59,796 nt of DNA, taken from positions 1-59,796 of the forward strand of contig JBAMDO010000271.1 in NCBI GenBank assembly GCA_037074765.1, given 5' to 3'. The notes under the pieces are model-generated. The model saw nothing but the letters and a program-made list of their open reading frames with translations, made no database searches and was not told the origin of the DNA. How positions within the stretch are numbered: the stretch's first letter is position 1; each line of letters begins with the position of its first letter. Positions 1 through 12,772 of this stretch are shown piece by piece. The stretch is from Mansonella perstans. Taxonomy: Eukaryota > Nematoda > Chromadorea > Rhabditida > Onchocercidae. Both the position numbers and the translations under genes were made by a program.

Positions 1-3000
1 TTGAATATTGTCATTAGCAATTACTCTAATTAAATCTACATTCTATATGCAGATACTAAGAGATATTGGGATGTTAGCCACTGTGCTATTCTAAAAAAAT
101 ATTTGATAATAAGGGAATGGGAATTATTGAGCTCTACAATTTGAATTGATTTGGTTACCTGGAATTTGGTCTGCACTGTGCATCATCCGCCTATATTGCT
201 TATTTCTTTTGTTTTCATCTTTCACTTTTTATTTCTTTTTATATGCTGTAGCAGAAATTCGTTTATTTGAATATCGGTTAAAGATTTGTGCTTAGTAAAT
301 GTTATGACATTTTATAACAGTATTTGTTTTTTGTAGCATGCTTGTCATGTTAACATCTAAAACAAACAACTGTATCAAAGTTATTCAGCTATGATGGCAA
401 ATATTTTATGAAAATTGCTATTTTTCCTCTCAGTTTGGTTCTCTTTTCATGACAGGAAAGCAATTTTCCTGCATTCTGCGTTTTAGTGTCAACTTTCAAT
501 ATTCTGCTTAGTGAAAGTAGAAGTGTATCATTTCAGGAAGCCAACAAGACTCATTTGCGTAATTTTTTCTAGAACGAAGTTTATTGCTAATTAACCATTT
601 GAAAGAAAAGTAATTTTTTTGCGGGAAATAAAATGATCTATAACTGTCAAACTGGTATAATTGACCATTTCATTAAGAATATCATAAACTGCTGATTTAG
701 ATTAGCAATAACCATCACCAATTATAGAGTCTCCTTCTTTATTCTGATGGATAGTATTTTATAGCCCTATTTTCAATGGTTAATCTTTTGGATTCCTTCA
801 GTCTCCATAACAAGATGAAAAAGCTATTTTTAAATCCTATCTGTTTCATCGAATTCGCTTTGCTTGCTGAATAATCTTTGCATGCAAGCTTCCCGAATTG
901 ATTTTTCGCGATTTTCTGAGGAGTTAAAATAAATATGATAGAATGATCTTCAGAAAGATTCTTTCTGAATGCCTTTTTTTTGTCTTAAACGTAATCAGGA
1001 GTATATATTAAAGTTCAAATTTGGAGAAGAATGATATTATACTATTTTTTGATAAATATTCGTCCACTCTTAAGTCTACGAATTCGTTGAACCACGAATT
1101 CGTTAAACAGATGGAATAAAATTAGGTTACAGGTAGAAGCTACAGCAACTAATAAATAATTATTCAGAAAATTCCTTCTGAACAAGTACATTGTTTGGTC
1201 TGTATGCTTATCAACTGCTTTGCGATTACAAGATCTAGTGGTTGCGATAGCTTCTACTCGTGACCTAATTTTGCTTCAGCTGTTCAACGAATTCGATTTT
1301 TTTGGTGCAAACAAGAATTTGCGCACCTTCATAACAATGAACTGTGAAATTTGTGTCCGAAAAACTTTAGTGTTTGTGACAAGAACAACATTAGGAATTC
1401 GTTTATAAACGAAAAAGGGTGATACTATTTTCAAACATGAACTTTATCAGTAAATAAGATTTGATGTTATAGAGACTACATTTATAACTTGATTAATTTT
1501 TTTCGTTTTCATTAATGCCCAAATGATCTTATATATTATCTTAGAATCAGATATCAGATATAATTTAGACTAAATAGGATTATTATATCGAGTTTTGAAA
1601 ATAATTCAAACTTGATTCAAAAGCTTTCTTTAAGGGTCCTGCAGCATTCTTGAAGTAGTTGTATTGTATTATCTGCTTCGCTGTTTTTGCATCATTCAGT
1701 TATGGTCAATTATATATTCGGGAAGTTATATTTGCAGATAAGGAGTCTATATTTCTCCCACTAATCCGGTTTTGAAAGACCTCAAACTAGTGTTTAAAGT
1801 TTCCCAATTGTTAGAAGATTCCTAGAGCACTAATTTTAATTTCACATTTATTTATGCGAGCTCTATCTAATGATGGTAGTCTCTATCCCCATCAGCATGA
1901 TTTAACAAGATTTTTGCTGTTAGTGGAACTGAATAATTATTATGTGACTCTACACAAAACTTGATTCAATTAGGATGGATAATGTTTGGTTCCAAAGTTT
2001 TCTCATAAGCAGGTAAACTTTCACCACTTTCCTCAGTTGGCGATGAAAGTTTACTTATTTTTGAGATTAGTTCGGAATCAAATCCAGTATCCGTTCTAAT
2101 CGAGTTCCAATTAAGTCAAGTTCGGCACAATAGAAAAATGTTCATGTTTACGAAAGGAACACTCGGTACTAACTCGAAGTTATTAGTAACTTCAATCCGT
2201 GTTAAACTTTTATCTAGTTACCTTATTCAAAAAAATTAATTTATCAATTGCTTATCATTTTCCTCGCGCAGTGAAATTCTTGTTTGCATGTGACGCATAT
2301 TGAGCTCTGTGCTGGTTTTGCCAAACAGAAATCGGATGGCAAGGTTATCGTTCAAAGGAAATGAGTAACATATTTTGGAATGCAAGGACTGTTATCAGAA
2401 ACAATTACCACAACAAGTAGTAACTGGAAATTAGGTATCAGCGTCATCGATGATCACTGAGATAAATGTCAGCAAAATTTAGCAAAAAAAAAAGTTCCAG
2501 TTTGTAGAAACCTATAATCTTTGTTTTTAATGTTACACAGCATTATTTTGCAGTAAGATTCCTGCTTCGCACACAAATCAATACTTCTAAGTTATACTTT
2601 TGCTCAAGATGAAATGAAATTGTTATTTTCTTCTAAAACCGAAATTTTCCATTATCTATTGAGAAAATTCATTACTCAAAAATAACGCACACATTAAATA
2701 CAGGTTTTAAAAAATATTAAGAACAACGTTTTTTGACCATATTGTTCTCTAGAGAAAAAAAAATCTTGTTTTTCTATCTTTAGCAAATGAAATGAAATTT
2801 AGTAATGAAATTTAAATTTAGTACGTTTTTCTTACAGTACGAATGAAATTTTGGGTGGTTGATAAATAATGGAGCTGTAGAACAAGAAACTTATTGCATA
2901 CCACTTCTGCGCCGTCGATAAAATAAAAATGCGTGATAGGAATTACATTCTAATCGATGTCTTTCTTAAACTTAGCTTTTGAAAACATAACATCTCGTTT

Positions 3001-6000
3001 ACTGAATCGTACTTTTCATTCTTACCACATTTGTAACTGTCAAACATTCCTCTGGTCGCAATTGTTAGTGTTTTCTTTGTTTTTGGTCATTTTCGTTGCA
3101 TTAGGTTCATTTTGAAAAATACACTATAACGAAGGTATACACTTCGTTTTGTGATTTCGTGAGCACAGTTGATTATTTAGAATGCTGTACAGCTTCTGTA
3201 TTGATGCTATAAAATGAATGAGTTAAAAAAGAGAACTGATGATGTGGATTTCATTAAGAGATATGTTATCACCAAGGAGAGATTTTTTTAGTACTGTTGC
3301 TGGGTATTGGAGCATTATCATGAAATGAAATTATAAAAACCAGAAACGTGATGTATTTTGGACATTTTGGAGAGCAGTTTCAAATAAGAATTTTGAACAT
3401 ATTATTTAAAGGGATAAATTTATTTTAATATCTGGATGAATTCCAAACAAAGACGCTACATCAAAAAAACAACTGTAGAAACAACACTGAAATATAATGT
3501 AATCAGAAAATAGGCAATCAACAATCTAAATTTAGTTATAAATGGAAATATTGATTGCGCTGAGTAATCTTTTTTTAACTGTATCAAATACGTTTTGAAC
3601 TTACACAAACGAGAGAAATTAATGGTTTTTGTACGTAGTATTTCGGAACAGCCAACGGTTATACCTTCAATTGAAATAGCAGTTATACATTCGGGGAATT
3701 TATAAATGAAATTTGCAGATTATTAATGAATGACAGTGCTGGAAGCATGATAAAAATATTTTATTTTACTACTAACAATGCATTCAATATTTCTTATCTA
3801 ATTAGATTGTTAGATTTTTGGGTTGCTTTTCAACAGATGTGCTCATCTGTCACAGTTGTTTTTCAAATTTTTAATTGTGCAAAAGAATTCCGAGAACAAA
3901 AACGTTTCAACGAAGTGGTGGTTCAAAATGGATAATCTGAAATTTTTTTCATCTATTTTCATTTGTAAGAATGTAGCGTGTTTAATCTGCTCAATATCCA
4001 GTAACGAATACCCAATCAGCTATAAGCGTCTTTTTTTTCCTTTTAATTCCAGAATAAGTTTATGAAATTCTGCAAACGATGAAACGATATTAATAATATT
4101 GGCAGCTGCATCGATGATCAGCAAGTTTGTGTCTTAGATGAAATCCTAATCACCTGTTGTTTTGTGCAATAAATTTTATATAGTTACTGGGAAATTTTGT
4201 ATTCATTTAGTCATCTAGCTTGTACCTCCTGGCTGATCAACCCTGCGTCCTAGATTGGTTGGATTTTGCAAGGAATGGTCCAATTTATAACTTGAAAAAG
4301 TGAAATTAATTCGTACCACCAATATCACTTTTTTAAATATTTGTTTCACATACATTTTTTTCTTCATTGGTTTAGCAATTTGATGTTGTTCACTAGAGCA
4401 ATTGTTGAAGTTTATAATAAAGATGATATAAGTTGTTATGTTAGAAGGATTTTCAAAATATTTCAAATAGTGCATTTTTTCTTAATCGCTATTCGGTATT
4501 TCATTTCGTTTTACATCTCAAGAAGCAATGAACTGGTCAAGTAAGCCAATTCAAACAACCGTAGTAATTAATCTACGATCGCTGTAAAAGTTAGGCTTTC
4601 TATGTATTATATTTTGTTCAGAAAAAAGTTTTCCTGTGTTAAACTTTCTCCGACTGCGGAGTGTATAGATTGAAAAACAGGAATAGAGATAACGAGGCTC
4701 GTGTTGATAGTTCTATGTTATCGTCAAGTCTTGCTGTCATCATTTCACGAAAAACACTGAAGCACTGTTTGGCCACTTCAAATTTCGTTTTTTCACGAGA
4801 AATGTAATAGCGTTATTGTGAAGTATTGCTAGGAGGATTTAGAACGAAATTATGCCGTGATCGGATGATGGCTCATCGAAAATTATTTCTTCAGTATATT
4901 ATATCACATTATATAGCTATGCTCTTGCACTGATTTTACAAACCATTTGTGTGTTTGACGATAAGATCACATCTTTGTGTATAAATAAGCATGCAATTTT
5001 CTTTATTAAAGCGTGGACCATAGTTAATTAACAATTAACACTTTTTTAAATTTCTGTTTAGCCATAACGCTTCAAGTATGCCAGTGTCAGTAATCAAACC
5101 TTTCCACTGTCAGTAATCAAGCCCCAATTCCAGAAGAGTGATAGGAAATGAAACAGTTTTCGATCTTTCACTATATTTGATATCAACGCAATCACTGCTT
5201 TGCTGTTGTGGTGAACAAATGCGGAAAAACCTTTGAAAAACCGATTGAATATCTACTATATTTTTTTCACTCGTTTCATTTTATTATCACGTACATTGTT
5301 CGTGACCTGGCAATCTTTCCGACTAATTACATTTGATTGTACGAACTTGAGCTTTAAACGGTTTCGCAATGAGAATTTCTGGACTTCAGCGATAATTGGA
5401 AACATGTCGTTCTATTCAAATGCAAAATTTCGAAAAAAAAAAGAGAAAGTTTAGTGGGTATTGAATAAAAGGTAGAAATTATTTAGCAAGTAATATATCA
5501 TCAAGACTTTAAAAAAATGATATAACCAAAGACATGTTGGAAATATCAAAATTATCATCCATTGAGTTAAGCGAAAGAAGAAATCTTGCAGACTAGCAGA
5601 AAATTGGTATTGCGGTAATGTTTCGGCTCGAATAGTATTATTTGTGATGAGCTTTGTTTACCAGCATATACTGATTCATATTTTTGCACTGAAAAAATAT
5701 TTTCAGTCTGATGCTTCAAAATATTGCTAAAAAGTTGATCTCTATATAATAAGTAAGAAATAACATGGAAGAGAGATTACTGAACAAAGTGACGCTTCAT
5801 TTTTTTTTTGCTTATAAATACTGTACAAGCTATTTAAAATGCAAGATCTGTTAATTCCAACACGTTTAAGATCGATTCGTTTGATGAAGATGAAAGTTGA
5901 AAATATCAAATCGTAGCACAAGATGCCCTGTGTGAATTTATAACATATTTTTCAACTTTTTCAACATTTAAAATCGATATATGACTTAAATTAAATATAT

Positions 6001-8496
6001 GTGCATCATAGTCTAACATAATGATAAGGAGGTTATCTCGTAAGTGATCTATTCCATCTATTGTATACATTATCAGAAGATACATTATTCGAGCTTAAAA
6101 ATAATGCTGCTTCATTAGCATCACATATAATAGCCCAGCAATATCAAAATAGCCTAACAATATTTCTTACTTGGCTTCTTGATAGAGCTTAGACGTCAGA
6201 GTGCATTTCGACAACATTATTTCCTCCTTCATGAGCCATGCATAAAAGTAAGCATAGCTTCTTCCTTCAATTCTGCTCTACAATACAATTTTATTTTCGC
6301 TTTTGCAAAGTTAGATAATTCGTGCTCTTTTAAGCTCAACATAGGTATTTCATGAATTACTTCTATCCATTTATTTGTTCGTTATCTCACTAGTTTAAAA
6401 TCCGAATTCCTGGGACCCAATTTCTTACAAAGATGGTACATCATTTTCTACCTTTATCCATACCATAATCATATTTCATTGCCGAATCTAAGAGTGATAG
6501 ATCATTTGCGACCAGAAAAAAACATATATTTTTCACTGTTAACAAATCTTCGATACTAATCAATGAATTAGTTGCTCTTTTATTGATTGAAATTAGATGC
6601 AATTACCAAATATTTCAAGATATTAGAAAAGCATATTTCAAAATTTGCAAAGATACTAGCTCTACTAAAATGACTACCAAATTAATTATTTGATTTTATC
6701 ATAAATATAATTTCTTCTTAAAGAAAAAACACATAGTTTATGGTAGAAAAAAATCCTTTAAAAAAAGGCTAATATCTGACTATTAAATTGTAATGGATTT
6801 TTCTTCAAACGAATACTGCAAATTAGATTAATCCTCTCCTTCCAGCAAAGAGATTATACAAATGAAATTATATGATACTATATTGCAGTTGATTTACAAA
6901 TATTACTCGCTTATCGCTATTCAACAATATTTTTTTTAGAAAAAACCAGAAATTTTCAACTATTTAATAAAGTGACAGATGTAGAGTTTCTTTCATACAA
7001 GTGTTTCTTTTAGTTTGGCTCTTTATTTCCTCCATTCGTACTTTTTTATATTTCGACCTGTTAGATGACAAATACTGAATTTGAATAGATTAACCTTTGG
7101 ATTAAATTTTAAGAGAGAATGATTAGCTAGCACAAATCGTTAGTACAATTTGCAGAAAAAAGATGCAATCGATACGATGTTATATGCCATGATTGTGATT
7201 GTTATGCATTCTTCAGTTTTCAAGCTTTCCTAGCTCAAATTTGATATAAAAATTGAAGAAATTGGAAAATATTTGAATAAATGATTTTTTATCCTTTACT
7301 TTCTAGGGTGTTGTACCGAATACTTCACTGCACTTTATTTTGTTTGTGAGGAAAGCATGATAGGAAAATGCTAAGTCATAACTGACAACACTATTAAGCT
7401 TGGATACGTTTTACTTAATAGCTATTTTATATATATTCAAAAATTGATAAGAAATTAAAATGATTAGCTGTATGGTTGATGAAGTTAATTGATGTGAAAT
7501 TATGACACTGTGTCGCTGAAATAATTTTCATGCAAATTGTTGTGCTTTTGCAATGAGACAATTGTTTTCTTAACTTTTTCCATGTACCTTTTTGTTGTTC
7601 CAAGAATCGTACCACCAAAAGTTACAATCTTCATTAAGATGTCATCTCAATGAAATTGCCCGCAATAAATTTTTCAACAGGAATAAAAAAAACGCAAAAG
7701 ATATCCTCCTACGTGGAAATTTCGTTTCTAATCAGCGAGGAAAACCAAGCAATGCCTGGTGTTCAAAGTCTTTTCTTAGCACTTCCTACCTAAAATCTTA
7801 TAAATTTTGCACGTTTCAAGATACCTTTCCACATTCCAACAAATTGCACCTTAAAAAAATGACACTTAAATTTGGTGCACTCGATTTCCGACATTGCTGT
7901 TGTACAAAATGATTGTTGATTCGTCTAGAGAATAAAGTTACATCGGGATGGAAATAATTGAAGTTTCTTGGTTACAATTCAGAACTTCTACTTCTCATTT
8001 CGTGCAATGTGACGAGAATTGTAGAAAAAAGAAATTTCAAATGGCAAAGTGAAATATTTATAACTATTGTGGCTATGGTTACCTTGGAAAAGATATCATG
8101 AAAGAAGTTGGTCTTCTTTCTTTCTGAAAAACTATTTGCAACATCAATTTTATCCAAACCACAGGTACATAATCTTTTATTCTAAGCCATTTCATTGTAC
8201 TATTGACCAGTGAAATAATTTTTCAGCAGATCGAAGTCTTGAATGCTGCTTGCTTTGTCTCGCATTTATGATTTGTTGATTTTCAGATCAAAGTTTGTTG
8301 CTCTCTTTTTTCTTTCTTATTCTTAATGCATTTAAGCAACTGGTAGGTTGGTATGTTATCAGAGAGAGCTAGACACGTGTCCGGAATATATTCATTAAAT
8401 TTATTAATTTAATTACATTATGTTATCATACGTCGCTTCTGCTACTCCAAACTATATTTATTTGCGAAAAGTATAATTACGCATCCATTTTATAAG

Positions 8497-8530
<34 letters not shown>

Positions 8531-8945
8531 ATAGTTCTTCAGTATAATTTTTATACCTTAAAGAATTCTTACAATTGTTTTAGCGAGATAAAAGCTAACA
8601 AATATCGCAACAACATGGAGAATGATTTTATGATGCAAACGGTTCATTCCTGTACACAGAGAGCGTGCTGCTAGAAGATGGGTTTTACAATTGCTGATAA
8701 CAACGACGGGTATTTTCTATATAGAAGGTTGCGCGAATGATCATAACTGAATCCCAATAATCAAGAACCAATCAGAAGTAATGCTTCCGTTGTATTTCGT
8801 TCGATATTTTTGTTCTGTTAGGATTTGTTAGTTATTGCATCTTCTGGTATCGAAATTCATCCTCCAGTACAATTTCATCCTGAGACGATTTTTGACGATT
8901 TTTGCTGTATAATCTTCTCCAGTAAGTGTTTGCTGTACTATTAAT

Positions 8946-8970
8946 TGTTTAGCCTATGTTAGGCTAAACA
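8946..8970. repeat. perfect 11-bp inverted repeat, 3-nt loop
   Basis: The left arm TGTTTAGCCTA (8946-8956) is the exact reverse complement of the right arm TAGGCTAAACA (8960-8970), separated by TGT. It contains GC pairs in the middle of each arm, unusual in this AT-rich setting. No gene is recognised next to it; the TTL gene starts 1.4 kb downstream. Confidence 0.9.
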
Positions 8971-9613
8971 GCCTACGTGTTTGTGTCACTGCTCTGCCAT
9001 TTCCAGATTAGTTGGGTTGAATTTTTGGAGTGGTTTTAATTTGGTTTCTTGCAGATGTTTTTGATATAAGTAATGTTTACCTTGCAGATTCCTTTTTTCA
9101 TCACCATGGCTGCCTTTGCGAGCTAAAATTTGAGAAGGGCTTTATCCATGCTTGTTGCAAATGTGCGGTCGGTTCAAAAGACCATTGCGTGATAACAATT
9201 TTTTTTTTTTTTTTTTTTCCGTACTGGGGATTTATTTATTGCAATTTAAATTTGTGAGGATGTGTCAGTATCCCATTTCATTCAGTCAAGGAAAGAGTTG
9301 CTAAAAACTTTTCTCTTTGGTTTTCTGCTGAATTTATTTGTTCTTTGCTACTTTCAGGAAAATTGGGAATCTCTCCTGATGTGATTAATTATCGTGCTAA
9401 GCAACAAATGTAATACAAACTGGTTTTGTTTAGAAAATATAGGCAAAATATCTTCTTCTGTAAAACTAGAAAAACCGTTTTTAACTGTAGCTGCTTACTC
9501 ATTTCAGCATATTTTGTTAGCAAATTACTGAATTTTCAAAGTATTCTTAATATTTTACATGCTAATTTAAATTGACTAGACCCATAGTGTTTATGAAGCA
9601 AAAAAAACTTTCT

Positions 9614-9667
9614 TCCAAGTGGTTTTTTTTCATTGTTTTATCCAAGTGATTATTTTTCATTGTTTTG
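9614..9667. repeat. 27-bp direct tandem duplication
   Basis: Two adjacent imperfect copies of a 27-bp unit that begins TCCAAGTG and ends in a TTTCATTGTTTT block (9614-9640 and 9641-9667). It lies in non-coding DNA upstream of the TTL gene, and looks like a simple slippage duplication. Confidence 0.75.
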
Positions 9668-10311
9668 AACAGTTACGACTAAATCCCGTGTTACCGACAG
9701 GTGATCTTATTCTAATTACCTTAATTCCTTCACTAAGAAGTGCACCTGTTTCTTTTCCTTGTCTCCAGTCATTCGACTAATTCACACGACTTATGTGTAA
9801 ATAAGTATCTCAATTTGCGTTCCTGTACTGTTTTAAAATTTGTTTCTTCTTGTGTTGCAGTAAATAGTTTCTTGGATTTGTTCAATTCTATGACGCCAAT
9901 GTTTAGTGGCCAGGATTCCTCGTTTCTTATGAATTCTTGCTTATTAGCTGTAATTTGACAATACTGATACTTTTTCAGTGTTTGCGTGAATTTTGAAAAT
10001 CAACTTTGTTTTCAGTTAACTTTTTGAAAACTCATCTATTTGGAGAAAATTTTGAAGAACGATTTGACAGAGCTTTCGTTCACTGCCATATCTGAGTCAC
10101 GATATTGAAGTTTTGAGTTTTGTACAATGGTTAATTGCATATTAAACGTTTTCTCCCAAATCTGGGTACGAAAACAGAGCTTCGGACATGCTGAGAAGTA
10201 CTACATCATGAAAAGATAAAAATAACTTTTCAGTTGGTGTTTTCATTCATGAGATAGTACAGTATGAGATTAAGTGGTGCTTTTTGATTCTGCTGCAAAT
10301 AAAGATGTTTC

Positions 10312-10374
10312 TTTTTTTTTGCAGTTACAGTACCGTCGGTTTCTTTCATCACTGCAGTTAGAAAGGCTTGTGCA
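10312..10374 (+). promoter_or_regulatory. 5' leader of TTL gene with probable trans- or cis-splice acceptor
   Basis: A strong pyrimidine tract followed by TTTTTTTTGCAG ends at 10324, about 50 nt before the proposed ATG at 10375. In nematodes such a site just upstream of a start codon is typical of spliced-leader addition, but an ordinary upstream non-coding exon would look the same. The function is inferred; no SL sequence is encoded here. Confidence 0.45.
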
Positions 10375-12772
10375 ATGCAAAGGTTATTCTTTTTATTTAC
10401 TGTTTTATTTTATCATATCAGGAAGTTTTAATGAGTTGCATCGTCAACCTATCATGAGTAGTAAGATATGATTTGTTTGAATGCATTGCTTTCTTAAGCT
10501 CAGAATTTATAGAGCCGCTAATATTTCCATTTGTAAAATATGCTGTCATTAGATGAATCTGAATATAATAGCGCTGCTCATCAGTTTGATGGTATCTCAT
10601 TGATTTTCTAGATCCTGTAATCAGACAGCTTGCTTCAGCAGAAACTGATTCTATGTTGCGGTTGTGTTTATCCTTTTCGACAAGAAAGAATGCTTGAAAG
10701 CAGTTTATAGTGCGTTACCTCTGCAGTTCGTGAATTTCAGACATTTGATATCTTTAAATGCTTGGGTTGTGCTGCTATTGATGCGATTTGCTTATGCAGA
10801 ACATAAATGTGTTTGGATACATGGCGCTGTACGTTGCCATAAGGATCCTTCACGAAACCTGAATGTTGAAATACGAGTTTATGATCGAGATGGGCTATCA
10901 ATTGCCAAGATTATTGATCCTGATGATTTAATGGGGTTAGTCAGTAGATTCTTGTCACCTTGCTTTGAAGCTGGAGATTCTAATATACCCGTTCAAAACA
11001 ACATCGATACGGATGATTGGCAAGAATTAGAAAAGCATGTCTTAGTCAGTAGCATATCATTTTTATTCTTAAATTTTTTTTTCTTGGCTTATTCGCTTAG
11101 TCGATTGGTCTTGTTATGTCTTCACTACAACTTTGAAGTTACTGGTGTGCTTTTTTGCGATCGTTAGCACTTTAAACCATTTCCAAACTTGAACTTCGTT
11201 TCGTAACAGTTGAGGGATGGAACTGAAAAGTGAGATGACTTGGTTAAATCATGTTGAGAATAAGTAAATTTGTGAGAATTTTGCAATAGAGATGAGCACG
11301 TTTATGCAATAGAACATGTAAGCAAGGTTTCACAGAGCTTCGTCGGCTTGTTTGCAGTTTTGGTTAGTGCAAATCAGATGAAGTAAAGCAGTCTGCGCGT
11401 TTCACTAGGAAGGATGCTATTCATCATCGATACGCAAATTACATGGGGATTGAACTGGTGGTGGTTGGCATGTCGAGCTTTCATTGAGGTCTCCTTTCAT
11501 TTATCTGAATAACACCTGTTGTTCTTAAATAGATTCACGAAGCCAATTTTTTTTTGGTATGGTGAATGAAAATCGCTTTGTTCTGCAAATTTCATTTTAT
11601 AGTCACATAAGAAAATCAGTATCTTGAGTATGTCTTTCTCTCTCAACTCCAGAAGTTTCAGTTATCAGAATATTTGTACACGGGGTTTACATGTTCTATT
11701 TCCTTATAAAAAGTTCTACCTTCCAAAAACAGGTATAGTATTTCAATGCCAAAATTTTTGTTACTATGATTGGATTAATATATTGCGAATGTAATACAAA
11801 AATAATCTCGTTTCTCTTTGGATTGTTTTCATTCACTGTGTCATCTAACCGCATGCTTCTGCTTTGCAAATGTTTAATGATTATTTTTGTTAATTCTTAC
11901 AATTCGTTTTTAAAACTGAAATTCATGTCTGTTCGTGTTATCCTGTTCTGTAAGTAACTCTTCTGCGCTAAACTTAGGCTTGTTTATGTTACACTGTAAA
12001 TCATTTTTGGCAAACGAATACTGAAATTATCAATCAGTTCTAAAGTGCTCCTCTCATCTTTATGGAAGAAGAAAAGAGATAAAATTATGCCAGAGAAAGA
12101 CCATGAAAGAGATAAGTCCGCATAGGACTTTTTTGATTAACTGAAAAGAAAACTTATCATGTATTGAGATCAGATGAAACGATGTTGCTGACAGTAATTG
12201 GGATTAGATGAAAGGATATTGCTGATGGCATAAGTTTTTGTGCTAGTGTCAGAAACATCTAACGGCGAAAAATTACTTCACTTTTTTTAAAATTTTTGGT
12301 TGCTAATTGTCAAGCTAAATAGTTTTAGTATAGTGAAAAAAAGGCGCCTTCTGATCCTTGAAAACGCTCCAGTGCTTTGCTCGCTTGATTTGCAATTTTT
12401 TTTAGCTGACCTGTATACTTTTAAATGAAGTTTGTTCGCTATGAATTCATAGTAACACAACAATTGGAGTTTAGAATATGGGAATTCTTCTTTGTATTTT
12501 GTTTCTTAGCAAGTTAAATTTCATTTTTTAGAGTGACGTTCACAAACGAAGACGGTGCGTTCCAGTTGGATGGATGTGGTGAAGACATTGATTGGATTCC
12601 TGGTATTCCGAATAATCCGGAACCGTATTTGCAAATACTGCATTATTGTAATAACGAGGGAGGTGAAATTGTAAGGTTCCCACCGTTCAAAACTTTTGTG
12701 CCAAAGACATATGAAGCTGGTATAATTAATCTCGATCCACCAATAAAAAATAATACTGAGTTGATGGATTAA
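10375..12772 (+). CDS. transthyretin-like (TTL) family secreted protein, 3 exons
   Basis: The product belongs to the nematode transthyretin-like family (small secreted beta-sandwich proteins; members are abundant in secreted products of parasitic nematodes; biochemical role mostly unknown). Exons: 10375-10382, 10741-10935, 12532-12772, giving 147 aa. The first coding exon is only 8 nt (ATGCAAAG, then GT); this choice is what yields a clean signal peptide, residues 1-22 (basic start, hydrophobic AWVVLLLM, then FAYA|E). Family hallmarks follow in order: IHGAVRCHKDP, VEIRVYDRDG, then across the second intron TFTNEDGAFQLDGCGED and EPYLQILHYC. The ATGGG|GT donor joins AG|AGTG to restore ATG GGA GTG in frame. 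The length is normal for the family. A separate frame running through the exon 2 donor to 11167 is intron read-through. AATAAA occurs at about 13139. The domain call is secure; the 8-nt first exon is inferred. Confidence 0.93.

Larger units (their letters stand above)
1..10324. other. AT-rich region, no gene recognised
   Basis: I see no convincing exon chain on either strand. Open frames here (for example 7592-7912 + and 9030-9257 +) have no recognisable domain, codon-level conservation or good splice flanks, and look like chance. The stretch holds A/T homopolymers (about 8500-8531 and 9200-9220), paired ACGAATTCGT palindromes near 1080, a perfect 11-bp-stem hairpin at 8946-8970 and a 27-bp direct repeat at 9614-9667. 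It may be intergenic DNA or a long 5' intron; unrecognised short exons cannot be excluded. Confidence 0.5.

Noticed and set aside
10664..11167. 167-codon plus-strand frame treated as a single-exon gene
   Set aside because: It contains TTL exon 2 but runs through a clear GTTAGT donor into intron sequence; the spliced model restores the rest of the TTL domain in phase.
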